From the NCBI GenBank assembly GCA_947586625.1, contig CANPXS010000009.1, forward strand, positions 1 to 35,833: a DNA stretch of 35,833 bases. The letters are read 5' to 3'. How positions within the stretch are numbered: position 1 is the stretch's first letter; every line of letters starts with the position of its first letter. The DNA is from an uncultured Clostridia bacterium (GTDB taxonomy: Bacteria; Bacillota; Clostridia; Oscillospirales; CAG-272). Below are positions 8,638 to 16,890 of the stretch, in pieces. Under the pieces are notes generated by a model. It was not told where the DNA came from. It searched no databases and saw nothing but the letters and a program-made list of their open reading frames with translations. The translations under genes and the position numbers were made by a program.

Positions 8638-9012
8638 ATGATAGACTTTCAGAACGGAAACGTATTCAAGCTGAAGCGCGACAGCGACGACCACGGAAAG
8701 GAGCTCTCCCAGCTTCTTATCCCCGGCGAGACCGTCATCGGCACGTACACGTCCGTGCGCGACTACATCGCGTTCACCGATAAGCGCATTATAACCGTAA
8801 ACAAGCAGGGCATGACGGGCACGCGCCGCGACTTCACTTCCCTGCCGTACAGCCACGTCTCGGCGTATTCGGTCGAGACGGCGGGCGTATTCGGCTACGA
8901 CGGCGAGCTCGAGCTGTTCTTCCCCGGCATCGGCAAGGTCAGATTCGAATTCTCGGGTTCGAGCGACATCCTCACTGTCGGACAAGCCATCTCGCTGTTC
9001 GTACTCAAGTGA
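8638..9012 (+). CDS. Small bacterial PH-domain protein inserted between mreB and mreC
   Basis: 124 residues, no signal peptide or membrane helix. The pattern is that of the bacterial PH domain (bPH_1-like): ELSQLLIPGETVIGTYTSV, then IAFTDKRIITVNKQGMTG, then TSLPYSHVSAYSVETA, and a C-terminal amphipathic helix (SDILTVGQAISLFVLK). Such domains form ring-like oligomers or bind partners; a precise role is not known. The start is 5 nt after mreB, with ACGAGG (inside the mreB end) 8 nt before ATG, so it is part of the operon. A PH-domain gene is not a usual member of mre operons, so a role near MreB is possible but inferred only from position. Confidence 0.82.
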   Translation: MIDFQNGNVFKLKRDSDDHGKELSQLLIPGETVIGTYTSVRDYIAFTDKRIITVNKQGMTGTRRDFTSLPYSHVSAYSVETAGVFGYDGELELFFPGIGKVRFEFSGSSDILTVGQAISLFVLK

Positions 9013-9080
9013 GCATACGGCCGTGACCCGAAAAGCCGTCGACGCAGATGTGACGCCGTCGGTCCCCCAAGGAGTGAAAA

Positions 9081-9926
9081 ATGCCTAAAAAACTGTTTGC
9101 CAACAAGTTTTTTATTCTGATATTATGCGTCGCGCTCGCCGTCGTCATAGTCGCGTCAGTGCTGTCGCTGATGGGACTGTCCGATTACATACGCGGCGCC
9201 GTCAAGACGGCGCTTTCGCCTTTACAGGGACTGTTCACGAAGGTGACGGACGCCGTCGAGGGCTTCACCGACTATTTCACCGAGTTCGACCGCCTCAAAG
9301 CCGAAAACGAACAGCTCCGCGCCGAGCTCGACGAGCTTCGCGACCGCAGCTACCGCGTCGACGAGATAGAGGAAATGAACGAGTGGCTGTACGAATACAT
9401 CGGCATCGTGCGCGAGCATACGGAATATGACTTCACCATCGCCGACATCGTCGGACGCGAGGTCGGCAACTACATGACCGTGTTCACTCTCGACGTTGGA
9501 ACCGACAACGGAGTTACGGCGAACATGCCCGTTATAACGTCCGACGGCATAGTCGGCTACGTCAGCGAGGCGGGCAAAAACTGGTGTCAGGTACGGACCA
9601 TAATCGAATCCGCGTCGAGCGTCGGCGCGTACATTGAGAGAACGGGCGAGGTCGGACTGCTCGAGGGCGACTTCAACATGCGCGAGGAAGGGCTCTGCAA
9701 GCTGACGTACCTGTCCGCCGACTCGAGCGTCGAGGTCGGCGACCGCGTCCTTACGAGCGGGCTCGGAAGCATATACCCGCGCGGCCTCGTGCTCGGCATC
9801 GTCGAGCGCATCGAGGCTGACGAATACAGCCGCACGACGGTCGCGTATGTTCGTCCCGCCGCAGACCTCGAGGACCTCTCGCGCGTAATGGTGATAAAAT
9901 CGTATGAGACAGTCACGGAAGAATAA
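9081..9926 (+). CDS. mreC: Rod-shape determining protein MreC
   Basis: 281 residues. One membrane helix (about 9-30) follows the basic start MPKKLFANK. A coiled coil (about 60-110, DRLKAENEQLRAELDELRD) leads to the two-lobed beta domain outside the cell, with the MreC pattern GIVGYVSEAGKNWCQVRTI and GDRVLTSGLGSIYPRGLVLG. It scaffolds the elongasome and activates PBP2. RBS AAGGAG lies 6 nt before ATG. Its last 23 bases overlap the mreD frame. Confidence 0.95.
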   Translation: MPKKLFANKFFILILCVALAVVIVASVLSLMGLSDYIRGAVKTALSPLQGLFTKVTDAVEGFTDYFTEFDRLKAENEQLRAELDELRDRSYRVDEIEEMNEWLYEYIGIVREHTEYDFTIADIVGREVGNYMTVFTLDVGTDNGVTANMPVITSDGIVGYVSEAGKNWCQVRTIIESASSVGAYIERTGEVGLLEGDFNMREEGLCKLTYLSADSSVEVGDRVLTSGLGSIYPRGLVLGIVERIEADEYSRTTVAYVRPAADLEDLSRVMVIKSYETVTEE

Positions 9927-10584
9927 AATACCGCCGGCGCCGCACACGAACATAAAGCAGATATCGCCCGCCCCGACGCAGAAACAGCGCGAATCGCGCT
10001 TCCCGCGCATTTTCCGAGGTCACACTGACGTCGTCGGCGAAAAAATGCGCTCGGGCGTGTCGGTCTCCGTCGTCGTAAAATACATCGTTTACAGCGTCGT
10101 GATGCTCATTTTCCTGATGCTGCAGACGACATTTTTCACGCGTCTGCGTCCGTTCGGCTCGACGCCGGATATTATCATCGTCGCCGTCGCGTGCGTCGGT
10201 ATGTTCGAGGGAGGCAAAGCGGGCGCGATATTCGGCGTCGCCGCAGGCTACGCCGCTGACGCGCTCGGCAGCACGGGGATCATGATACTGCCCCTTTTCT
10301 ACATGCTCGCTGGTTACATATGCGGGCAGACCGCCGCAGACTACTACCGCCGCTCGGTCCTTCTGTTTCTCATTTTCGACGGCGGCGTATGCGTTTTGCG
10401 CGCGTTTATTACGATGCTGTACGTCACTTTGACGTGGCACAGCTTCGTTATCGGCGACGTCATAAAAGGCGTGATTTTGCCCGAGTTTTTTTCGACCGCC
10501 GTCTGCTCGCCGTTTCCCGCTCTATGTTTGCTCCCCGTATATCTCATATTCCGCCGTCACGACCGCGAGGAAGAGCAGCTGTGA
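9904..10584 (+). CDS. mreD: Rod-shape determining membrane protein MreD
   Basis: 226 residues with about five membrane helices from residue 58 on (VVKYIVYSVVMLIFLMLQTT, DIIIVAVACVGMFEGG, GAIFGVAAGYAADALG and so on), the MreD layout including the GxxxGxxAGYxxD-type stretch. The N-terminal ~50 residues are a polar, proline- and basic-rich tail not usual for MreD; an internal ATG at 10048 (MRSGVSV) would give a more typical ~178-residue protein. The upstream ATG at 9904 overlaps mreC by 23 nt and has only a weak GGTGAT site, so the true start is open. Operon position between mreC and mrdA supports the call. Confidence 0.88.
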   Translation: MRQSRKNKIPPAPHTNIKQISPAPTQKQRESRFPRIFRGHTDVVGEKMRSGVSVSVVVKYIVYSVVMLIFLMLQTTFFTRLRPFGSTPDIIIVAVACVGMFEGGKAGAIFGVAAGYAADALGSTGIMILPLFYMLAGYICGQTAADYYRRSVLLFLIFDGGVCVLRAFITMLYVTLTWHSFVIGDVIKGVILPEFFSTAVCSPFPALCLLPVYLIFRRHDREEEQL

Positions 10585-10603
10585 CAAGATGGAGTGATCT
10601 ATA

Positions 10604-12859
10604 ATGGATAACCTTGAAAACAGGCATTCGCCGCGTCTTTTCATGCTTGTCGTGTTATTCGCCGTCGTCTGCCTCGTATACGCGGCGCGTCTCATAAACG
10701 TGCAGATCGCGGGACGCGACTATTATCCTCTCGTCTCCGACGATACATACAAGCGCACCGTCAAAATTCAGGCGCAGCGCGGCGAGGTGTTCGACCGCAA
10801 CGGCGTGCCGCTCATCAAAAATTCATATTCATACGACATAGTGCTCGACCGCGGCACGCTCCCGCGCTCGAACGCAGCCGAAAACGAAGCGCTCATAAAA
10901 ATCTATCAGAAGATCGTCGACTCCGACGACGACTACACGCTCACTGAAATTGCGTTCCCGGCGACGGGAAAGTTTCCCGACTACGAGCTCGACGAGGAAT
11001 TTTTGGAGGTGAGGTCGAACAGGTCGTCGTTCAGCAAGATGATGGGCATGCTCGAGATCGACGATATCGGCACCATCATCGGCGACGAATCGCACCCGTA
11101 CGGACTTTCTATGTACGAGCAGCTTCTGTCGGAATTTGAGATCGGTCGTCAGCTCCACGCGATGGAGGAGGCGAGCGAGGACCCGACATCGGTCACGTTC
11201 GACGACGTTGTCGACAGACTCGCCTACCGCTACGGCATCGTCGACGGCGACGGCGTCCCGCAATACGACAACGACACCGCCGACTTCCTGCTCCGTCTGC
11301 GCTACGATATGGAGTCGAAGGACTTCTCCGCCAGAACGCCTTACACCGTCGCGACCGACGCCGGCATCGAGCTTATCACATATATGTCGGAGGGCTCGCT
11401 GCGCGGATACAATGTAAGCGTACACGCGGAGCGCATGTTCTGCGAGCCGGGCGTCGCGTCGCACATACTCGGCAGGACGGGCAAGATACAGACTGATGAA
11501 GACGTCGAATATTACACCGAGCTCGGTTATCCCCTCGACGCCATCGTCGGCATCAGCGGCGTCGAGCTTGCTTTCGAGGACAAGCTGCACGGCATGGACG
11601 GCACGATGACGATAACGGAGGACGAGTACGGCAACATCATCTCCGAGGAGATAACGAAGGAGCCCGTCGCGGGCAGCGACGTGTACCTCACCATCGACAT
11701 CGAGCTTCAAAAGGCGGCCGAGGAAGCGCTTTACAACAACATCGAGTACATACACGCACAGTCGGCATCGCTCGAGGGCGATCGCGACGGCGAGGACGCC
11801 GACGCGGGCGCGATGACGGTGCTAAGCGTCAAGACGGGCGAGGTGCTCGCGCTCGCGTCATATCCGACGTTCGATCTCTCGACGTACAGGCAGGACGTCG
11901 GCAGGCTCAACGCCGACAAGTCGGGGCCGCTCGTCAACCGAGCGCTTTCGGGACAGTACCCGCCGGGCTCGACGTTCAAGCCCGCCGTCGCCGCGGCGGC
12001 GCTGACGGAGGGCATCATAACGCCGACGGACACGATACGCGACGAGGGCGTCTACACCTACTACGCCGAGTCGGGCTACACGCCGCGCTGCTGGATATAT
12101 CTGTCGACCGGACGCAACCACGGCGACGTGAACGTGTCCGAGGCGCTGCGCGTCTCGTGCAACTATTTCTTCTACGACATCGGCAGACGCTTGACGATAC
12201 AGACCATGAACCGCTACTGCCGCGCGCTCGGACTCGGCGAGCCGACCGGCATCGAGCTGCCAGAGCAGACGGGTGCGCTCGCCGGTCCCGATTACAGAAC
12301 AGAAAAGGGTCTTGACAACTGGAACCCCGGCGACACGCTCGCGGCAGCGATCGGTCAGTCCGACAACCTGTTCACCCCTCTCCAGCTGAGCGTCTACATG
12401 TCCGCGCTCATCAACTGCGGCACGCGCTACAACGCGCACATTTTAGACTCGGTCAAAACTTACGACGGACGCACGGTCGAGCGCGCCGAGCGGCGCGTCA
12501 TGAGCTCTATCGAGTTGTCGCAGTCCAACGTCGATGTAATTTTGAACGCCATGTCGGAGGTCGTCGAGTCGGGCACGACGGCGACGCTGTTCGAAAATTA
12601 CCCGATCAAAGTCGGCGGCAAGACGGGTACGGCGCAGATCGGCTCAAACAGCAGCGATAACGCCGTGTTCATCGGCTTTGCCCCCCTCTCCGACCCCGAG
12701 ATAGTCACAACTTGCGTCATCGAGCACGGCTCGAAGGGCGCGTGGGCGGGAATGGCTGTGCGCGACGTGTTCACCGAATATTTTGACCTCGACTTCAACA
12801 CTCAAACGGAAGAAAACGAAAATGGCGAAAACAATAACGGAAACGAAAACAACAACTGA
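10604..12859 (+). CDS. mrdA: Penicillin-binding protein 2 (class B transpeptidase)
   Basis: 751 residues. Membrane anchor is at about 11-30; the dimer/allosteric domain covers about 50-340 (AQRGEVFDRNGVPL, GISGVELAFED). The transpeptidase domain has STFK with nucleophile Ser456 and Lys459, SCN at 518-520 and KTG at 673-675. It cross-links new peptidoglycan during elongation together with RodA and MreBCD, whose genes lie directly upstream. An insert of about 130 acidic residues (110-240) makes it longer than E. coli PBP2, as in many clostridial enzymes. The tail (about 738-751) is only Glu, Asn and Gly, and the last 38 bases double as the start of nth. Confidence 0.95.
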   Translation: MDNLENRHSPRLFMLVVLFAVVCLVYAARLINVQIAGRDYYPLVSDDTYKRTVKIQAQRGEVFDRNGVPLIKNSYSYDIVLDRGTLPRSNAAENEALIKIYQKIVDSDDDYTLTEIAFPATGKFPDYELDEEFLEVRSNRSSFSKMMGMLEIDDIGTIIGDESHPYGLSMYEQLLSEFEIGRQLHAMEEASEDPTSVTFDDVVDRLAYRYGIVDGDGVPQYDNDTADFLLRLRYDMESKDFSARTPYTVATDAGIELITYMSEGSLRGYNVSVHAERMFCEPGVASHILGRTGKIQTDEDVEYYTELGYPLDAIVGISGVELAFEDKLHGMDGTMTITEDEYGNIISEEITKEPVAGSDVYLTIDIELQKAAEEALYNNIEYIHAQSASLEGDRDGEDADAGAMTVLSVKTGEVLALASYPTFDLSTYRQDVGRLNADKSGPLVNRALSGQYPPGSTFKPAVAAAALTEGIITPTDTIRDEGVYTYYAESGYTPRCWIYLSTGRNHGDVNVSEALRVSCNYFFYDIGRRLTIQTMNRYCRALGLGEPTGIELPEQTGALAGPDYRTEKGLDNWNPGDTLAAAIGQSDNLFTPLQLSVYMSALINCGTRYNAHILDSVKTYDGRTVERAERRVMSSIELSQSNVDVILNAMSEVVESGTTATLFENYPIKVGGKTGTAQIGSNSSDNAVFIGFAPLSDPEIVTTCVIEHGSKGAWAGMAVRDVFTEYFDLDFNTQTEENENGENNNGNENNN

Positions 12860-13523
12860 TGTCGCGGACACGTCCGCGACGGCGCGCCGCTTCGCGGTCG
12901 CCGTCGACACGCTTAAAATGCGCTATCCCGACGCCGAATGTTCGCTGCGCTATGACGGCGACCCGTGGCGGCTGCTCGTGATGGCGCGGCTGTCGGCGCA
13001 GTGTACGGACGCGCGCGTCAACATCGTCTGCGAGACGCTGTTCGATTGCTTCCCCGACGCCGCATCGATGGCTGCGGGCGAAATCGGCGACATCGAGGAG
13101 ATCGTTCGCCCGTGCGGACTCTACCACGTCAAGGCGCGCGACATAAAATCAATGTCTGCGATAATCGCCGACCGCTTCGGCGGGCGCGTGCCCGACACGA
13201 TGGACGAGCTTTTGTCGCTCCCCGGCGTCGGCAGGAAGATAGCGAATCTCATACTCGGCGACATATACGACATACCCGGCGTCGTCGCCGACACGCACTG
13301 CATCCGCATCTGCGGCAGGCTCGGCGCATATGACGAGTCGATGAAGGACCCTGCCCGCGCAGAGCGCATCATATCTGCTGTCGTCGAGCCGCGCGAGCAG
13401 ACCGACTTCTGCCACAGGCTCGTGATGTTCGGGCGCGAGGTCTGCACCGCGCGTTCGCCGCAGTGCTCCTCGTGTGAGCTTTCGTCCGTATGCGCGCATG
13501 CGGCTGTCGAGCGCGAAAAATAG
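12822..13523 (+). CDS. nth: Endonuclease III (DNA glycosylase/AP lyase)
   Basis: 233 residues from ATG at 12822, which has GGAAG about 8 nt upstream and overlaps mrdA by 38 nt; an upstream ATG at 12783 would add 13 Lys/Thr/Ser residues. The helix-hairpin-helix LPGVGRKIANLIL contains the catalytic Lys (~139), and the catalytic Asp is in VADTHCIRI (~157). The 4Fe-4S cluster ligands show the exact C-x6-C-x2-C-x5-C spacing at the C-terminus. It removes oxidised pyrimidines and cuts the abasic site in base excision repair. The first ~20 residues (Lys/Thr-rich) are unlike other Nth proteins and are a by-product of the overlap with mrdA. Last gene of the run begun by zapA. Confidence 0.95.
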   Translation: MAKTITETKTTTDVADTSATARRFAVAVDTLKMRYPDAECSLRYDGDPWRLLVMARLSAQCTDARVNIVCETLFDCFPDAASMAAGEIGDIEEIVRPCGLYHVKARDIKSMSAIIADRFGGRVPDTMDELLSLPGVGRKIANLILGDIYDIPGVVADTHCIRICGRLGAYDESMKDPARAERIISAVVEPREQTDFCHRLVMFGREVCTARSPQCSSCELSSVCAHAAVEREK

Positions 13524-13542
13524 GCGACGATTTGTGTATTTG

Positions 13543-13840
13543 TCAATGATGTGAGGTCGAGAAAAAAGGAAGAATGGCAGAAGATAGAATAAATATTTGG
13601 TGGACTTCGTTCTCTCGCTCCTCCGCTTCGCTCCGTCGCTCGTTCTCTAAGTGCCCCAAAATCTGCGCGTCAGCGCCCGCCGAGTTCACGCTGCTTTCCG
13701 TAAAGCTCACAGACGGAAATATTCGGATATAATCTCTGCTCCACTTCAACTCCTGCTCCGTATGTGCGTTAGGACGCGGAGTATGCGGTTTGTGTGATTT
13801 TGGCGTAAGCGATTCTTTTTTAGTCTCACCACTTCTATTG
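13543..13840. repeat. Non-coding stretch after nth, possibly a dispersed intergenic repeat
   Basis: The gap 13524-13952 has no credible gene. About 13599-13795 has a composition unlike its neighbours: stuttering TCGCTCCTCCGCTTCGCTCC-like sequence at 13613-13645, and less GC toward the right. A minus-strand frame crosses it (13543-14055) but has no RBS, a Lys/Thr/His/Pro/Arg-rich composition with no domain, and overlaps lnt. From memory similar stretches recur between genes in gut Clostridia, but this cannot be checked here. The minus strand reads GTCCACCA at 13606-13599, like a tRNA 3' end, but no T-arm is present. Confidence 0.3.
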
Positions 13841-13846
13841 CAACTA

Positions 13847-13868
13847 AGCCCGCTCATGCGGGCTTTTT
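13847..13868 (+). terminator. Rho-independent terminator upstream of lnt
   Basis: AGCCCGC (13847-13853), loop TCAT, GCGGGCT (13858-13864), then TTTT. It lies ~320 nt after nth and just before the lnt promoter, so it would end any transcript leaving the mre operon or the non-coding stretch. Confidence 0.85.
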
Positions 13869-13881
13869 GTTGTGTATCTTC

Positions 13882-13910
13882 TTTACATTTATTTTTCTTC
13901 GGTGTATAAT
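13882..13910 (+). promoter_or_regulatory. Sigma-A promoter for lnt
   Basis: TTTACA (13882-13887), 17-nt spacer, TATAAT (13905-13910), 42 nt before the lnt ATG and directly after the terminator. Confidence 0.8.
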
Positions 13911-13952
13911 CATGTAAAATGGTGCAAATGCAGCAGATGAGGAGGCGCTCGC

Positions 13953-15575
13953 ATGAAGAAAAAGCTCGCGTATGCGTTTTTGCTCGCGCTGTCCGCCGTC
14001 GCGACGGGACTGTGCGTGTCGTTTTATCTGCCCGCGTGGGCGGAGTTTTTTTCAATGACGCCGTACCTTTATATCCTTTTCACGCACGCGCCGAAAATGA
14101 AGCTGCGCCGCTCGCTCGCGGTGGGATTTGCATATTTCTATCCTTATTATTTGACCGTCTGGCACTGGTTTTTGCACATGTACCCGCTCGACTTCACCGA
14201 TATATCGCGCGCGGGCGCGCTCCTCGTCGTCGCCGTCGCATGGCTCGGACTGCCGCTTTTGCAGGCCTTCTGCGCGATGTGGCAGACGTCGCTGTTCGCG
14301 CTTATGGCGCGCTCGCGACTGCTCACGCATGAAAACGGCGCGATGCGCATGTCGGCGCCGCTTTCGTATGCGGCGCTCTACGTCTTCTTCGAGTGGACGC
14401 AGACGCTGACGTGGGCGGGCGTTCCGTGGGGCAGGCTCGCCGTCGGGCAAGCGTTTATGCCCGCCATGGTGGGTAGCGCGTTGCTTTTCGGTTCGTATAT
14501 CGTCTCGTTTGTGGTGTTAGCCGTCAATGGCTATGCCGCATACGCACTCATATTTGCCAAGCGCCGCGAGCGCATGACGTCGATATGCTCGCTCACGCTC
14601 GCTGCCGCGACGCTGATGCTCAACATCACGGCGGGTCTTTTATGCATGAACGCTGCGCGCCAAGCACACGGCGAGACGATCACCGCCGCCGTGCTGCAGG
14701 GCGACGTGTCGTCGAAGGACAAATGGCGCGACGACAGCTACGCGAACCTTTTCTCCATTTATTCGTCGCTGACCGAGTCCGCCGCCTCCGACGGCGCGGA
14801 GCTTATCGTCATGCCCGAGACGGCGATACCGTGGCGCATAAACGAGCGCCGCTATATGCGCGACGATTTAGAGTCGCTGTCGGCGCGGACGCACACGACC
14901 CTCATCGCGACGGGATTCTGGAGTAGCGAGGACGACGACGGTGAAACATTCAGCAATAACGCCGCGTTCGGCGTCGACGGCGAGGACGGTCTCGACGACG
15001 AGCACGTGTACGAAAAGCGCCATCTCGTCCCTTTCGGCGAGTTCGTCCCGTATGAGGATCTCGTGCGAACACTGTTTCCGCCGCTCTCCGAGCTCGGACT
15101 GTTCGAGGGCACGATCTCGGTCGGCAGCGGACCGCTTTTGATACCGACGGACAAATGCGACGTCGGCGCGCTCATATGCTTCGATTCAATTTACGAGGAC
15201 GCCGCGCTCTCCGAGGTGCGCGCGGGCGCGCAGATACTGACAGTCTCGACCAACGACTCGTGGTTCGACGGCAGCGCCGCCATATACCAGCACACGGCGC
15301 AGTCTGTGCTGCGCGCAGTCGAGTGCGGGCGCTATGTCCTGCGCGCGGGCAACACGGGACTGTCGTGCGTCATCGCCCCTACGGGGGAGATAGTAACATC
15401 GCTTCCGCTTCTGACGCGCGCATACGGCGTCGCAAACGTCGAAGCACGCGACAACGTGACGCTTTACGTTCGCATCGGAAACGCATTCGTTTACGTCTGC
15501 GCCGCCTCGTGCGCCGCGATCGCAGCCTGTGCCGCTTGCGGCATTTATAAAAAGAAGCGCGGCGGACAGCGATAA
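13953..15575 (+). CDS. lnt: Apolipoprotein N-acyltransferase-like protein (Lnt)
   Basis: 540 residues. About seven membrane helices in the N-terminal 235, then a carbon-nitrogen hydrolase domain (about 243-500) and a last helix at 508-530. The nitrilase-type triad is Glu289 (VMPETAIPW), Lys355 (EKRHLVPFGEFVP) and Cys409 (GALICFDSIY). Lnt adds the third acyl chain to lipoproteins; it is classic for diderms but homologues occur in some Clostridia. Two residues said to be essential in E. coli next to the nucleophile (Tyr388, Glu389) appear here as Phe410 and Asp411. RBS GAGGAGG lies 6-7 nt before ATG. Lipoprotein substrates exist nearby (17539-19008). Substrate range is inferred. Confidence 0.9.
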   Translation: MKKKLAYAFLLALSAVATGLCVSFYLPAWAEFFSMTPYLYILFTHAPKMKLRRSLAVGFAYFYPYYLTVWHWFLHMYPLDFTDISRAGALLVVAVAWLGLPLLQAFCAMWQTSLFALMARSRLLTHENGAMRMSAPLSYAALYVFFEWTQTLTWAGVPWGRLAVGQAFMPAMVGSALLFGSYIVSFVVLAVNGYAAYALIFAKRRERMTSICSLTLAAATLMLNITAGLLCMNAARQAHGETITAAVLQGDVSSKDKWRDDSYANLFSIYSSLTESAASDGAELIVMPETAIPWRINERRYMRDDLESLSARTHTTLIATGFWSSEDDDGETFSNNAAFGVDGEDGLDDEHVYEKRHLVPFGEFVPYEDLVRTLFPPLSELGLFEGTISVGSGPLLIPTDKCDVGALICFDSIYEDAALSEVRAGAQILTVSTNDSWFDGSAAIYQHTAQSVLRAVECGRYVLRAGNTGLSCVIAPTGEIVTSLPLLTRAYGVANVEARDNVTLYVRIGNAFVYVCAASCAAIAACAACGIYKKKRGGQR

Positions 15576-15619
15576 AATCTGTGTAAAACGTAGAAAACAT
15601 GCGCACTTTCAAATTCACC

Positions 15620-15648
15620 TTTACAACGATTTACGATTATGCTATAAT
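15620..15648 (+). promoter_or_regulatory. Sigma-A promoter for asd
   Basis: TTTACA (15620-15625), 17-nt spacer, TATAAT (15643-15648), 36 nt before the asd ATG. Confidence 0.8.
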
Positions 15649-15684
15649 GTACCAAATCTTTTATACGCAAAAGGAACAACGCAC

Positions 15685-16767
15685 ATGAAAAAGATTCGCG
15701 CGGGGATTGTCGGCGCGACCGGAATGGTCGGACAGCGATTCGTCACACTTCTTGCCGATCACCCCTATTTTGAAATATCCGTACTCGCCGCGAGCGCACG
15801 CTCCGCGGGACGCACATACGCCGAGGCGACGTCGGGTCGCTGGCGCATGACGACGCCCTGCCCCGACGCTGTCGCAAATTTGACCGTGCTCGACGCCGCA
15901 AACGTAAACGAAGTCGCCGACCGCTGCGACTTCGTGTTCTGCGCCGTCGACATGGACAAGGCGGCGACGCGCGCGCTCGAGGAATCGTACGCAAAGGCGG
16001 AGACGCCCGTCGTCTCCAACAACTCCGCCAACCGCTGGACTCCCGACGTGCCGATGCTGATCCCCGAGATAAACGACGCGCATCTCGACGTGATCCCCTA
16101 TCAGAAAAAACGCCTCGGCACGACGCGCGGCTTCATCTGCGTCAAACCGAACTGCTCGATACAGAGCTACGTGCCGCAGATAACGCCCCTCCTTCCCTAT
16201 AAGCCGAACAAGATAATCGTCTCGACGTATCAGGCTATATCCGGCTCCGGACGCACGCTCGCCGAGGTCCCCGAGATGCACGACAACGTCAAGCCCTACA
16301 TAGGCGGCGAGGAGGAAAAAAGCGAACGCGAGCCGCTGCGCGTTTGGGGACGCGTCGAGGACGGTCAGATCGTGCCCGCGTCGTCGCCGATCATTTCCGC
16401 GCACTGCGTACGCGTGCCCGTCTCCGACGGTCACCTCGCGTCCGTGTTCGTTTCGTTTGAGAAAAAACCGTCCCGCGACGAGATCATCACCGCATGGCGC
16501 GCGTTCGGCGGCAAACCGCAGGAACTGAAGCTTCCCTCCGCGCCCGAGCACTTCATCACATACTTCGACGAGGACGACCGCCCGCAGACGTCGCTCGACA
16601 GAAACATCGAACGCGGCATGGGCGTGTGCGCCGGCAGACTCGCCGATGACACCATCTTCGACTACAAATTCATCGGACTGTCGCACAACACGCTTCGCGG
16701 AGCCGCCGGCGGCGCCGTGCTTTCGGCGGAGCTCCTCTACCGCCTCGGTCACATCGAAGCAAAATAA
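15685..16767 (+). CDS. asd: Aspartate-semialdehyde dehydrogenase
   Basis: 360 residues. NADP-binding start IRAGIVGATGMVGQRFV, nucleophile Cys157 in VKPNCSIQ, and general base His250 in RVPVSDGH. The sequence around these sites (QAISGSGRTLAEVPEMHDN) fits the archaeal/fungal-type branch of the family, which is also used by many Clostridia. It reduces aspartyl phosphate to aspartate semialdehyde, feeding lysine/diaminopimelate (cell wall), threonine and methionine. The frame is open upstream to 15529, but ATG at 15685 matches the conserved start and has AAGGAA 8-9 nt upstream; the promoter at 15620-15648 also excludes the longer form. Confidence 0.96.
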   Translation: MKKIRAGIVGATGMVGQRFVTLLADHPYFEISVLAASARSAGRTYAEATSGRWRMTTPCPDAVANLTVLDAANVNEVADRCDFVFCAVDMDKAATRALEESYAKAETPVVSNNSANRWTPDVPMLIPEINDAHLDVIPYQKKRLGTTRGFICVKPNCSIQSYVPQITPLLPYKPNKIIVSTYQAISGSGRTLAEVPEMHDNVKPYIGGEEEKSEREPLRVWGRVEDGQIVPASSPIISAHCVRVPVSDGHLASVFVSFEKKPSRDEIITAWRAFGGKPQELKLPSAPEHFITYFDEDDRPQTSLDRNIERGMGVCAGRLADDTIFDYKFIGLSHNTLRGAAGGAVLSAELLYRLGHIEAK

Positions 16768-16822
16768 ACGCCGCCCTGTGTACGCACCCTGCGAAAAACT
16801 TTGCCGACTTTGTAAAAATGTG

Positions 16823-16851
16823 TTTACTTTATCCGCGTTTTATGGTATATT
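16823..16851 (+). promoter_or_regulatory. Extended -10 sigma-A promoter for hpf
   Basis: TTTACT (16823-16828), 17-nt spacer, TATATT (16846-16851) preceded by TG (extended -10), 40 nt before the hpf ATG. Confidence 0.7.
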
Positions 16852-16890
16852 ATTATTGATAAAAGAAAACCGAAAGGCGGTTAATGACAT

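Noticed and set aside
13590..13660. Possible tRNA (GTCCACCA on the minus strand)
   Set aside because: No T-arm GGTTCGA-like box, no cloverleaf pairing; the CCACCA is isolated.
13543..14055. 170-residue minus-strand open frame across the nth-lnt gap
   Set aside because: No RBS, no domain, odd Lys/Thr/Pro/Arg-rich composition, overlaps the lnt start and its promoter; it reads a likely non-coding repeat.
15529..15684. 52-residue upstream extension of asd
   Set aside because: Overlaps the end of lnt and spans the asd promoter; the conserved start and RBS are at 15685.
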